This document shows, piece after piece, positions 37,230 to 45,445 of a stretch of DNA of 64,000 bases. The DNA is taken from contig NZ_CP072347.1 in the NCBI RefSeq assembly GCF_018127925.1, forward strand, positions 932,501 through 996,500, read 5' to 3'. The DNA is from Prevotella melaninogenica. GTDB lineage: Bacteria > Bacteroidota > Bacteroidia > Bacteroidales > Bacteroidaceae. Numbering within the stretch: position 1 is the first letter of the stretch; each line of letters opens with the position of its first letter. The translations under genes were made by a program, and so were the position numbers. The notes below the pieces were generated by a model. It had not been told where the DNA came from and searched no databases. It saw nothing but the letters and a program-made list of their open reading frames with translations.

Positions 37230-37260
37230 TTTGCTTATCCATTGATTTACATTATCTTTG
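37230..37260 (+). promoter_or_regulatory. Consensus promoter of the class A PBP gene
   Basis: TTTG at 37230-37233, 19 bases, TATCTTTG at 37253-37260. The start codon at 37279 is 18 bases after the -7 box; the in-frame ATG at 37258 overlaps that box and cannot be used from this promoter. Confidence 0.8.
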
Positions 37261-37278
37261 CATAATATTTTCACAATT

Positions 37279-39582
37279 ATGAGAAGACACTTTGTACATT
37301 TCCTCTGGGGGTCACTTCTTGCCATCTTGGGCTTGGTCTTCGTATTCTTCATCTCTGTATGGAACGGATGGGTAGGGTACATGCCTGATATGGATGAATT
37401 GTCTAACCCTATAGATAAGTTTGCTTCGCAAGTCTATTCTTCAGACCAGCAACTTATCGGTACTTGGAACGCGGATAACAATAATCGTGTGGCAATCGAC
37501 TATAATGGACTGTCGCCACACCTTGTTCATGCCCTTGTTGCGACAGAAGATGAACGCTTCTATGAACATTCAGGTATTGACTTTATAGCCCTTGGACGTG
37601 CTGTTGTGAAGCGTGGTGTGATGGGACAGGCAAGTGCTGGAGGTGGTTCTACAATCACACAGCAGCTTGCTAAACAGCTTTTCTCTGAGAAGGCACACAG
37701 CACAGTAGAACGTCTTTTGCAGAAGCCTATTGAGTGGATTATTGCAGTGAAGTTGGAACGTTATTTCACGAAGGAAGAGATACTTGCTATGTATTTCAAT
37801 TATTTTGATTTTCTTCATAATGCTGTTGGTATCAAGCGAGCTGCTAACGTCTATTTCAATAAGGAACCACGTAAGTTGACGGTGACTGAGTCTGCTATGT
37901 TAGTAGGACTTTGCAAGAACCCATCAATGTTCAATCCTCTTCGTCATCCAGAGCGTTGTTTGCAACGTCGCAACGTTGTTTTAATGCAGATGGTTAAGTC
38001 TGGCTATGTAACGAAAGATGAATATAAAGAATTGTCACAGCGTCCTTTAGGACTTCATTTTACGAAGTCAAAGCCAGTGAATGGCGCAGGTGACTATTTC
38101 CAAGCATTCCTTCGTCAATACATGATGGCAAAGAAACCGGAGCGTGAGAATTATCAGTCATGGCAGAATCGTCAGTTTGTTCTTGATTCAATTGCATGGG
38201 AGCAGGATCCACTTTATGGCTGGTGTAATAAGAATACGAAGCGTAATGGTGAGCCTTATGATGTGAATACTGATGGTTTACGTATCTACACGACAATTGA
38301 TACACGTATGCAGCAGTATGCTGAAGAGTCTGTGCGTAAGCATGTAGGTGGATACTTACAGTCACAGTTCAATCAGGCTATGCATTATAAGAAGAATGCT
38401 CCATTCTCATCTAATATATCACGTCGTACGATTAAAGAGATATTGAATCGCTCCTGTCGCCAGACACTACGCTATCAGCGTTTGAAAGAGCAGGGAGCTA
38501 AACCTGATGAGATTAGACGTAGTTTCCGTACTCCACATGAGATGACACTCTTTACATACCATGGTGATATTGATACGGTGATGACGCCAATCGACTCAAT
38601 ACGTTACTATAAGTCATTCCTCCGTTCAGCCTTTGTTAGTATGGACCCACATACGGGCGCTGTTAAGGCTTATGTTGGTGGTATTGATTATCAACATTTC
38701 AAGTATGATGTTGTGATGGGTGGTCGTCGTCAAGTTGGTTCAACTATAAAACCATTCCTTTATGCACTTGCAATGCAGAATGGTATGACTCCTTGTACTC
38801 TTGCTCCAAACGTACAGCGCACTTATGGTGGATGGACTCCTCGCAATGGTTCACGTGCTCGTTATGGTCAAGAGGTCCCTTTGCGCTGGGCTTTACAACA
38901 GTCTAACAACTGGATTTCTGCATATTTGATTAATCTTCTCGGTCCGTCTCAGTTTGTAAATATTCTACATGACTTTGGATTGAACAATCCTGATATTGAT
39001 AAGAATACAAGTCCGGTGTTATGTCTTGGACCTTGTGAGGCTTCTGTTGGTGAGATGGCAAGTGCCTATACAACTTTTGCTAATGGTGGTATTCGTTGTG
39101 CTCCACTCTTTGTAACAAAGATTGAAGATAGCCATGGTAACGTCATTGCTAAGTTCCAACCATTGATGACAGAGGTTATTTCAGAGGTAAGTTCTTATCA
39201 AATGATTGATATGTTGCGTGCTGTTATTCAAGGCGGTACAGGTAGTCGTTTGCGTTATGCTTATCACCTAACAGCTGATATTGGTGGAAAGACGGGTACA
39301 ACAAATAATAACTCGGATGGTTGGTTTATGGGTATTACACCAGAACTTGTCAGCGGTTGCTGGGTAGGTGGTGAGGATCGTGATATCCACTTCGACCACA
39401 CATCAATGGGTCAAGGTGCTACAACTGCCTTGCCTGTATGGGCTTACTTTATGCAGCGTGTTTATGCTGACAAACGGTTAGGATATAATCAAGGTACTAA
39501 GTTTGCTATTCCAGCTAAGTTTAATCCTTGTGAGACGGCTGACACTATCAATGTTAATGGTATACAAGAAGAGTACTTCTAA
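37279..39582 (+). CDS. Class A penicillin-binding protein (PBP1A type)
   Basis: A 767-residue bifunctional peptidoglycan synthase. It has a short cytoplasmic start, one membrane anchor (about 10-30) and the transglycosylase domain with ATEDERFYEHSGIDF (catalytic Glu), GGSTITQQLAKQLFS, and RKLTVTESAMLVGL. The transpeptidase domain shows the three active-site motifs SxxK (GSTIKPFLYAL), SxN (SNN) and KTG (GGKTGTTNNNSDGW). It acts at the inner membrane facing the periplasm. The start is set by the promoter, as noted there. It is divergent from pyrB and has a terminator 41 bases after the stop. Confidence 0.95.
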   Translation: MRRHFVHFLWGSLLAILGLVFVFFISVWNGWVGYMPDMDELSNPIDKFASQVYSSDQQLIGTWNADNNNRVAIDYNGLSPHLVHALVATEDERFYEHSGIDFIALGRAVVKRGVMGQASAGGGSTITQQLAKQLFSEKAHSTVERLLQKPIEWIIAVKLERYFTKEEILAMYFNYFDFLHNAVGIKRAANVYFNKEPRKLTVTESAMLVGLCKNPSMFNPLRHPERCLQRRNVVLMQMVKSGYVTKDEYKELSQRPLGLHFTKSKPVNGAGDYFQAFLRQYMMAKKPERENYQSWQNRQFVLDSIAWEQDPLYGWCNKNTKRNGEPYDVNTDGLRIYTTIDTRMQQYAEESVRKHVGGYLQSQFNQAMHYKKNAPFSSNISRRTIKEILNRSCRQTLRYQRLKEQGAKPDEIRRSFRTPHEMTLFTYHGDIDTVMTPIDSIRYYKSFLRSAFVSMDPHTGAVKAYVGGIDYQHFKYDVVMGGRRQVGSTIKPFLYALAMQNGMTPCTLAPNVQRTYGGWTPRNGSRARYGQEVPLRWALQQSNNWISAYLINLLGPSQFVNILHDFGLNNPDIDKNTSPVLCLGPCEASVGEMASAYTTFANGGIRCAPLFVTKIEDSHGNVIAKFQPLMTEVISEVSSYQMIDMLRAVIQGGTGSRLRYAYHLTADIGGKTGTTNNNSDGWFMGITPELVSGCWVGGEDRDIHFDHTSMGQGATTALPVWAYFMQRVYADKRLGYNQGTKFAIPAKFNPCETADTINVNGIQEEYF

Positions 39583-39623
39583 AGTGTAAATACATATTTT
39601 TTGACATTATTAAGATATAAGAG

Positions 39624-39657
39624 AATAGGGATACACAAATATGTATCCCTATTTTTG
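39624..39657 (+). terminator. Terminator of the class A PBP gene
   Basis: A 12-bp perfect stem AATAGGGATACA (39624-39635) with TGTATCCCTATT (39642-39653), 6-base loop, then TTTT. Confidence 0.88.
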
Positions 39658-39801
39658 GAATATCATCTTAAATGATTACTGTTCGATAAAAATTGATAGC
39701 AACCTCTACATTCCTTTATTTATCTACAATATAGATATATCTAGTTAGAGTGAGATTTGTTTTTTTCTTTTTATTTATTCTTTTATTTCACTTTTTCTTT
39801 T

Positions 39802-40045
39802 TACCTTTGCGCCCGTGAAACAATTAGCAATAACATATCAGATGAATCCAGCACAGCAAAGAAATGTTTGTTTCTTTGCCTTTTTTAGTGCTTTATATTT
39901 GGTAGTTTCAGATATTTTGCTAACACACACACACACAGGCGCTACTAGCGTTTAATCATCCGTTTTTTCTTCCAGCCTACGCGCGCGCGAAGCGTGGCGT
40001 AACCCTTGTAAACAAAGGACCTCTAGGAGTTTCCTTTGTTCGCTT
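39802..40045 (+). promoter_or_regulatory. Structured leader or small RNA region upstream of the peptide-fimbrillin genes
   Basis: A -7 box TACCTTTG (39802-39809) starts a region with two terminator-like hairpins. The first is GCAAAGAAA (39856-39864) with TTTCTTTGC (39871-39879), then CTTTTTT. The second is AACAAAGGA (40011-40019) with TCCTTTGTT (40032-40040), then CGCTTTTT. Between them are a CA-dinucleotide tract (about 39922-39937) and a CG tract (about 39980-39990). A 37-codon frame (39842-39955) crosses the first hairpin and the CA tract. This could be an attenuator leader, or one or two small RNAs, ahead of the gene at 40165. No clear -33 box is visible. The rest of 39658-39801 is AT-rich with no supported feature. 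Confidence 0.5.
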
Positions 40046-40164
40046 TTTCGTGTCCATTTATGAGCTGTTCAAAAGGCAAAATAAGAACAAAATAATATCT
40101 ATTTTAATCAATAAGGTAATAAAAACAGGATGTGCTGACAGCGTATCCCTTAAAATTAAATGAA

Positions 40165-40368
40165 ATGAGAGTAATTGAAAGAAAGATTTATCAAAGACCC
40201 CAGTGCAACATTATTTGCACGGAGACAGAAGCCCTATTAGTTAATGCTAGTGGTAATGCAGGAAAGATTAACCCAGGCACAACTGTGGGTGATGCAAAGC
40301 GTAATTTTTTTAGCAGTGAAGAGGAAGACCAGAATGGTACTTCTTGGAGTGACACTGAAACGGAGTAA
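40165..40368 (+). CDS. Small acidic-tailed peptide, 67 residues, upstream of fimbrillin-type lipoprotein
   Basis: From the ATG at 40165 the peptide begins MRVIERKIYQRPQCNIICTE and continues with small residues and Gly/Asn (LLVNASGNAGKINPGT). It ends with a Lys-Arg-Asn-Phe-Phe block followed by an acidic tail (SSEEEDQ ... DTETE). There is no signal peptide. The general plan, a short conserved head, a variable small-residue middle and an acidic end, resembles small proteins often found next to fimbrillin genes in Prevotella (recalled; function unknown). It ends 24 bases before the lipoprotein gene, so the two are probably co-expressed. An in-frame ATG at 40132 is possible but less well placed. 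Confidence 0.6.
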   Translation: MRVIERKIYQRPQCNIICTETEALLVNASGNAGKINPGTTVGDAKRNFFSSEEEDQNGTSWSDTETE

Positions 40369-40392
40369 GATTTATTAGTAAGGAAAAAGAAA

Positions 40393-41958
40393 ATGAATAA
40401 GTTTATGAAAAGAACAACTATAGGTTCAGTAATGCGAGGCATGTGTTATGGCTTCGCAGCTTTATTGTTTGCTGCCAGTTGTGCCAATGATGATATTGCA
40501 CAGGGAGAAAAACAGAAGAATAATGAGATCCCTGCTGAGGCAACCGTCTTTACTGGCACTTCTCAGCCAGATGCTATAACGCGTACAGCAATTCTCAACC
40601 ATACAAAAGGCGCAGGTGCTTCTGTAAATTGGAGCAGCACGGACAAGATATGGGTAAAAGACGATGGGGGAAACTGGCAGCAAAGTACAACGACGACTAT
40701 CCCTTCTGCAGCTAATCCATCATTTGCCAAGTTTGCTCTTTCAGGTACATATACGGGTGCTTCACACGGCATTCTATATACAAACAAGGCGGTTGTAGGA
40801 ACGCAAACACAGGTAGAGATTAAGGCTGCACAAACACAGTCTGCCCCAAACAACTTTGATCATGCAGGCGAATCAGGAGATTGCGGAATCGCCACAGCGA
40901 GCAAGGTTGGCAGTGATTATAGTTTTTCCCTTGACCACAAGGCAGCTTATCTTTGCTTTATCCCTCGCTCAAGCAATCCATACGTAAATCGTAGTAAGCT
41001 GATTAAGATTGAAATTATGAGTGACGACGATATAGCAGGGATTTACGACATAGCGGCTAACGGTACACTTACCCTTGCTTCTGGTGGTTCAAAAACGATT
41101 ACCGTAACCACAGGTTCAGGCTTTGCAATAGACAATTCTGCTGATGATATGAGCAAGAATGCTACCTATGCAGTCATTGCTCCCGGTACACATACTTTCC
41201 GCATTCGTTACTGGCTTCGCAATACAACTGATAATCCAAATGGAACAATAGAGGGAACAGTCTCAAAGATAGTTACGTTAAACTGTACGGCTGGTTCAAT
41301 TCATGATGTAACAGCTAATCTTGATCCTCATAACTATGACGGCAACCATTATTATATGTGGGATGCACAGGAACAATATTGGAAGGGGCATGAGTGGAAC
41401 TTAGGTGGTAGCCAGCCAACCATCCCTTATAATAATAGTAACGACTACCCTAAAAGTAACAGTGATCTAGGTTATTACCACGAGGGTAGCGGTGCATTCC
41501 AAGCTACCTTCTCTTGTACAAGTCTTCCCAACGTGAACGAGATGGTTTGGTATGCGGTAAAGGGTGATCCTTGTTGGGATAAAGACGAATTATGGACAAC
41601 TATGGGTCACTTATATAAAGGAGGTATGTGGTTTAAGAAGAAAGTATATATTAGTGGATTCAACGCTAACAGTGCTCCTGATGGAACCGATTGGCGAACA
41701 AGCGGTAACAGCAATAGCTGGGCTGCATCCCAGACACTTCCCCTTGCTACTGATGCAAATAAATACTTTTACATGCCCACTTTGGGGTATTATCAATGGG
41801 GACAGCTAAACTACCTTGGCATCTACGGCAGCTATTGGTCATCTAGTACTAATCCGTCGGTCAGCAACAGCGCATACTATCAGCGTGTTTATAGTGGTTT
41901 CGTCCTCGTGGATTATTTCAATCGCGACCTCGGATTTAGGGTACAGCCATTTGAGTGA
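40393..41958 (+). CDS. Fimbrillin-type lipoprotein with C-type-lectin-like variable tail; candidate DGR target
   Basis: A 521-residue surface lipoprotein. The signal ends LLFAASC with lipid Cys30. The N-terminal half has fimbrillin-family features: ATVFTGTSQPDAITRTAI, VNWSSTDKIWV and YDIAANGTLTLASG. The C-terminal part ends like the C-type-lectin fold of DGR target proteins: GSYWSSST, AYY, a central S-G pair and a final GFRVQPF. Of the 20 codons from 41875 to 41934, 17 end in C or T and include TTC, GTC, CTC, CGC and GAC, as if AAC/AAT codons had been randomised at their first two bases. A 10-bp hairpin follows the stop. A related non-variable lectin-fold protein is the alternative. Confidence 0.75.
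   Translation: MNKFMKRTTIGSVMRGMCYGFAALLFAASCANDDIAQGEKQKNNEIPAEATVFTGTSQPDAITRTAILNHTKGAGASVNWSSTDKIWVKDDGGNWQQSTTTTIPSAANPSFAKFALSGTYTGASHGILYTNKAVVGTQTQVEIKAAQTQSAPNNFDHAGESGDCGIATASKVGSDYSFSLDHKAAYLCFIPRSSNPYVNRSKLIKIEIMSDDDIAGIYDIAANGTLTLASGGSKTITVTTGSGFAIDNSADDMSKNATYAVIAPGTHTFRIRYWLRNTTDNPNGTIEGTVSKIVTLNCTAGSIHDVTANLDPHNYDGNHYYMWDAQEQYWKGHEWNLGGSQPTIPYNNSNDYPKSNSDLGYYHEGSGAFQATFSCTSLPNVNEMVWYAVKGDPCWDKDELWTTMGHLYKGGMWFKKKVYISGFNANSAPDGTDWRTSGNSNSWAASQTLPLATDANKYFYMPTLGYYQWGQLNYLGIYGSYWSSSTNPSVSNSAYYQRVYSGFVLVDYFNRDLGFRVQPFE
41872..41945 (+). other. Candidate DGR variable region
   Basis: Residues about 494-517. Aligned to the remembered DGR target tail (Asn-rich template translation), positions normally Asn are here Tyr, Arg, Tyr, Phe, Leu, Tyr, Phe, Asp and Leu, while the Ser-Gly and the closing R-x-x-G-F are kept. 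The third bases stay C or T. No adenine-rich template copy was seen elsewhere in the window. Confidence 0.5.
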
Positions 41959-41978
41959 TCCTTGCGATTGTCTTTTAC

Positions 41979-42023
41979 AGGTGTCGCCCTTTGAAAAGGC
42001 GACACCTTACGACCGTCGTAAGG
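41979..42023 (+). promoter_or_regulatory. Overlapping hairpins just after the candidate variable region
   Basis: AGGTGTCGCC (41979-41988) pairs with GGCGACACCT (41998-42007), 9-base loop containing GAAAA. An overlapping palindrome CCTTACGAC (42005-42013) pairs with GTCGTAAGG (42015-42023). DGR variable regions are typically followed by an initiation site and such a hairpin or cruciform. It may also serve as a weak terminator, but no T run follows. Confidence 0.55.
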
Positions 42024-42072
42024 CGGTTGGAATTAAAAAGAAAATCGGAAACGTAGTTCTGCTATTACAATG

Positions 42073-42172
42073 AATTTCAAGGGTGTTTAATACCTATAAT
42101 CAAGGGTGTTAAACACCCTTGGTCAACAGTGTTAAACACCCTTAGACGACAGTGTTAAACACCCTTGAAATT
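42073..42172. repeat. Nested cluster of GTGTTAAACACCCTT palindromes
   Basis: TGTTAAACACCCTT occurs at 42107, 42130 and 42153, a period of exactly 23 bases. The first copy completes the perfect palindrome AAGGGTGTT-A-AACACCCTT (42102-42120). The whole cluster is enclosed by a 16-bp perfect inverted repeat (42073-42088 with 42157-42172). It lies 68 bases upstream of the HU-family gene and 49 bases after the hairpins of the fimbrillin gene. It may be an operator array or a structural repeat. Confidence 0.7.
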
Positions 42173-42240
42173 GAGTATAGAATACCATTGAAAGAGTTAG
42201 TTTTATCAATATATTACAAACCATTTAAAAGTATAATGCT

Positions 42241-42705
42241 ATGGTAGAATTTGAAGTTAAATCAAAGAAACAAACAATCGGAAAGAAGAAGGGGCAGACG
42301 GTGTATTATGCCGTGGCTAAGAGTAATCAGCACCTGACACTAGACTCGCTGTGCGATATGATTATGGACGAGACTTCGCTCTCGCGCGGTGACGTGATGA
42401 ACACGCTTATCACACTGGGCAAGATGGCGTGCCGTTCGCTGAAGATGGGCGCAAGTATTGACCTCGGCGATCTTGGTTCGCTTCGTGTTTACTTCCCACC
42501 AAAGATGATGGACACGGAGAAAGAGGTTACGGCTGCCACGCTTAAGACACCTAAGATTGTCTTTACGCCTAAGGCTAAGATGCGCGAGGCTGTACGAGCC
42601 GCAGAAGTTTCGGTGGACAATCCAGCAAGGAGAAAGAGCCCCAGTCCTAGCCCTTCTCCAAAAGAGGGAGGTAAAGATAGCCCTGGTCCAGTGCTGGAAG
42701 GTTAA
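42241..42705 (+). CDS. HU-family DNA-binding protein with repeat-derived C-terminal tail
   Basis: A 154-residue HU-like protein of the Bacteroidetes type. The start VEFEVKSKKQTIGKKKGQTV, the helical LDSLCDMIMDETSLSRGDVM and the beta part DLGDLGSLRVYFPPKMM correspond to the HU/IHF fold. The last 25 residues (RRKSPSPSPSPKEGGKDSP and onward) are unlike the rest and are encoded by C-rich sequence resembling intergenic repeats of the genus, so the gene probably reads into such a repeat. It binds DNA non-specifically and may help nucleoid organisation. A hairpin terminator follows. Confidence 0.85.
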   Translation: MVEFEVKSKKQTIGKKKGQTVYYAVAKSNQHLTLDSLCDMIMDETSLSRGDVMNTLITLGKMACRSLKMGASIDLGDLGSLRVYFPPKMMDTEKEVTAATLKTPKIVFTPKAKMREAVRAAEVSVDNPARRKSPSPSPSPKEGGKDSPGPVLEG

Positions 42706-42722
42706 GAATTAATATCTTGAAA

Positions 42723-42758
42723 GGGTGTGCATTACTTCGCATAATGCACACCCTAATT
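42723..42758 (+). terminator. Terminator-like hairpin between convergent genes
   Basis: A 12-bp perfect stem GGGTGTGCATTA (42723-42734) with TAATGCACACCC (42742-42753), 7-base loop, followed by AT-rich sequence rather than a T run. It separates the HU-family gene from the leftward gene at 42922. Confidence 0.6.
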
Positions 42759-42921
42759 ATAGTTCTCAGTCGGTTATTAGAATCTAAGTATATTTTATCT
42801 TTCGTAATATTTTGTTTATTATCCGTTTAAACTTGGTGTAGTATGCTAGGCATTCAATACAGGAATATATAGTCTGCTTGATAATAAAAAGATATGTTCA
42901 GGTTTTAATGATTGGTTGGGA

Positions 42922-43467
42922 CTAAATCTTTGTCATGTGGTATCCCATACGTTTTAACTGTATAGCTGTTCCCATAAAGTACATTTGATGAAGGGCAGCA
43001 ACATAGGCATGAAAGGCATCACTGCTACCAGGGGCAATAGGTAGATGACGAAGCAGGCTATTAGTGCGAGCTGCACACTTTGCAACAATATTAGCAACGT
43101 CCTTATGCTCTTCAGTAGAAAGAAGTAGAACTTTCTCACAAATATAGTCATCCATGTGGTCATAATCAATACGATCGCGTAGATAAGTGTAGAGATTCTC
43201 TACCTTACTATACAACCCCCAGTCTTCATCCCAGTATTTAGTTATTGCCATACCGATGTACATCATCCAACCAAGGGAGACGGTAGGATAGTTGGCAAAC
43301 TCTCGCATACCATCAGGTAAGTAAGCCTCAGCAATACCCAACCACTTATCTTCCATGTCGGTAATATCTGGCAACATATTATCTACAAGTTGTTTCCCTT
43401 GTAGATAAGTAGTCAAATCCTCTTTGAATTTGTCTTCAAATGAATATCTTAATTGTTCGTCTTGCAT
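42922..43467 (-). CDS. Conserved cytoplasmic protein of unknown function, 181 residues
   Basis: An acidic, helical protein beginning MQDEQLRYSFEDKFKEDLTT, with no signal peptide. Noticeable segments are YPTVSLGWMMYIGMAITKYW and DRIDYDHMDDYICEKVLLLS, and it ends KRMGYHMTKI. I do not recognise a domain with confidence. It is 30 bases downstream of the exported protein gene on the same strand, so the two may share an operon. Confidence 0.7.
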   Translation of the reverse strand: MQDEQLRYSFEDKFKEDLTTYLQGKQLVDNMLPDITDMEDKWLGIAEAYLPDGMREFANYPTVSLGWMMYIGMAITKYWDEDWGLYSKVENLYTYLRDRIDYDHMDDYICEKVLLLSTEEHKDVANIVAKCAARTNSLLRHLPIAPGSSDAFHAYVAALHQMYFMGTAIQLKRMGYHMTKI

Positions 43468-43497
43468 TGTTATGTATCTTAAAATATTGAATTTATA

Positions 43498-44013
43498 CTA
43501 CTCAGCCAATTTCTTTTTCACTTCAGCCAATGCTTTAATCCAGTCGGTATCGAGGGAGAACTGAGTTAGATAGTCCTCACTATTGAAGTATACCAAAACA
43601 AGATTCTTATCAGGGTCATTATAGAGTGGGTGATTAATACTTGCATCACGGAATATCTTAAGAATTTGCTCTTTTCTCTTTTGCTTGTCAGCACGTGCAT
43701 ACTCTTTCGTAAAGAGATTAACATACTCATGCATATAATAAGCCATAGAGTCAAGTTGTGCGTTGAGATGAGCAATATCCTTAGTAGAAAGTTGCTTCGT
43801 TGTATCAACAAGAGCAGATAATGTTCGAGTATTAAGATAGGTAATTGCGTCGACTTTAAAGGAAGCTGCTTTGCGCACATTTACATCTTCTTTACTGTCA
43901 GTTGCTATCTTGTAAGCACTTGCATATAGTTGTTTCGATACACGCTCCTGCTGGGCATTCACCGTAAGTACAGATACGAGTAGGAATGAAAGAGCTATTA
44001 TTCTATTTTTCAT
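43498..44013 (-). CDS. Exported protein of unknown function, 171 residues
   Basis: It has a signal peptide (MKNRIIALSFLLVSVLTVNA then QQE) and a mostly helical mature region with SKQLYASAYKIATDSKEDVN and NLVLVYFNSEDYLTQFSLDT. No catalytic motif is visible and it lacks a lipobox. It lies upstream of the 181-residue gene on the same strand. A periplasmic location is likely. Confidence 0.72.
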   Translation of the reverse strand: MKNRIIALSFLLVSVLTVNAQQERVSKQLYASAYKIATDSKEDVNVRKAASFKVDAITYLNTRTLSALVDTTKQLSTKDIAHLNAQLDSMAYYMHEYVNLFTKEYARADKQKRKEQILKIFRDASINHPLYNDPDKNLVLVYFNSEDYLTQFSLDTDWIKALAEVKKKLAE

Positions 44014-44132
44014 ACGCTTGATACTTAAATCCTTGTGTTGTTTTTGTTGTTATCTTTGACGTTATTGAAGTTTTATAGGTTTAATTGCATCACTGTATTC
44101 ATGAATAAATACAACTGTGTGAGGAGTTTTGT

Positions 44133-44708
44133 TTATCTTATTCTGTCCGCATTTTTGTGCACAAAATCTTTCCAAGATCCATAGTGTTTAGCATCCGTTT
44201 CTGGCCGACTCATCTGTAAGAAATGACAATAAGCTGCTGCAACAGCATCCGTAGCATCCATAAAATGGGGCATTTGATCGTCACGTAGATGTAGTAGCTT
44301 TTGTAACATACCAGCAACCTGTTCCTTAGAGGCTGAGCCATTTCCCGTAATAGCCATTTTAATTTTCAATGGTGCGTATTCTTGAATAGGGACATCGTGG
44401 TTAATAGCAGCAGCAATAACAACACCTTGCGCACGTCCAAGTTTCAGCATTGATTGTACATTCTTTCCAAAGAAAGGAGCTTCGACGGCTACTTCATCAG
44501 GTAAATATTCGTCAATAATACCTGTTACACGTTCAAATATTCTGCCTAATCGGAGATATACATCTTTCTCCCTGCGCATGTCAATGACACCCATGACAAC
44601 AAGTTCAGCTTTATTTCCACAGACACGTAGCACACCATATCCCATCACATTAGTGCCAGGATCGATACCAAGTAGTATCTTTTCGGGTTGTGAACTTCTT
44701 GTTTTCAT
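44133..44708 (-). CDS. ruvC: Crossover junction endodeoxyribonuclease RuvC
   Basis: A 191-residue Holliday-junction resolvase. The catalytic acidic residues lie in [14 protein letters not shown] (Asp), [19 protein letters not shown] (Glu) and [12 protein letters not shown] (two Asp), the RNase-H-fold pattern of RuvC. Length is normal. It acts with RuvAB in recombination repair. It is 24 bases after the MBL hydrolase gene on the same strand. Confidence 0.95.
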   Translation of the reverse strand: MKTRSSQPEKILLGIDPGTNVMGYGVLRVCGNKAELVVMGVIDMRREKDVYLRLGRIFERVTGIIDEYLPDEVAVEAPFFGKNVQSMLKLGRAQGVVIAAAINHDVPIQEYAPLKIKMAITGNGSASKEQVAGMLQKLLHLRDDQMPHFMDATDAVAAAYCHFLQMSRPETDAKHYGSWKDFVHKNADRIR

Positions 44709-44732
44709 CTTGAGGAATTATTTTACTTGTGT

Positions 44733-45377
44733 TTATCGGTCCATATAAGGGTTATGAGATAGCTCGAAACCGATAGATGTCTGTGGTCCATGCCCAGGAT
44801 AAACAATAGTAGTGTCGGGAAGTTGTGCAAGTTCTCGAAGACTACTAATAATCTGAAACATACTACCTCCAGGGAAATCTGTTCTACCAATACTTCCTTT
44901 AAACAAGGTATCACCAGTAAAGATGACATTCTCTTCTGCACAATAAAAACATACTGAACCGCCAGAATGTCCAGGAGTATGCATAACCTTAAAGGTGTGT
45001 GAACCGAATGATATAATTTGCTTGTCTGTTAGTTTTAAATCACCAGCAGGCAAGTCATAGTTCAGTTGCATTCCAAGCATCTGTGTAGCTGCCTGCTTTG
45101 GATTATTCATAAATACACTATCGCCTTCAGAAACCTCTGGTTGGAGGTTGAAGGTAGCAAGAATGGCAGCATCACCAAAGTGATGATCAAGATGACCATG
45201 GGTACCAAGATTGTGGACAGGTGTTAGTCCATCCCCTTTTATATAATCAATGATAGAGTTCTGTTCGCTTTCTGTAAGTGCGCCACAATCAATAATAACA
45301 CATTCCTTAGTTTCGTCACTGACAACGTAGCAGTTCTCCTGAAGAGGATTAACCTCGAAAGTTTGGATTTTAAGCAT
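44733..45377 (-). CDS. Metallo-beta-lactamase-fold hydrolase (GloB-like)
   Basis: A 214-residue zinc hydrolase with the motif GTHGHLDHHFGDA, the downstream HTPGHSGGSVCFY, FTGDTLFKGSIGRTDFPGG and YPGHGPQTSIG, as in glyoxalase-II-like proteins of Bacteroidetes. The substrate could be a thioester, but lack of other glyoxalase genes nearby leaves this open. It lies between rsmG and ruvC on the same strand. Confidence 0.9.
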   Translation of the reverse strand: MLKIQTFEVNPLQENCYVVSDETKECVIIDCGALTESEQNSIIDYIKGDGLTPVHNLGTHGHLDHHFGDAAILATFNLQPEVSEGDSVFMNNPKQAATQMLGMQLNYDLPAGDLKLTDKQIISFGSHTFKVMHTPGHSGGSVCFYCAEENVIFTGDTLFKGSIGRTDFPGGSMFQIISSLRELAQLPDTTIVYPGHGPQTSIGFELSHNPYMDR

Positions 45378-45445
45378 AAGTGATATTTGAGTGTAAATGG
45401 TTGATAATGGAGAAGAATTATATTATATAATCGTAAAGAAAAGGA

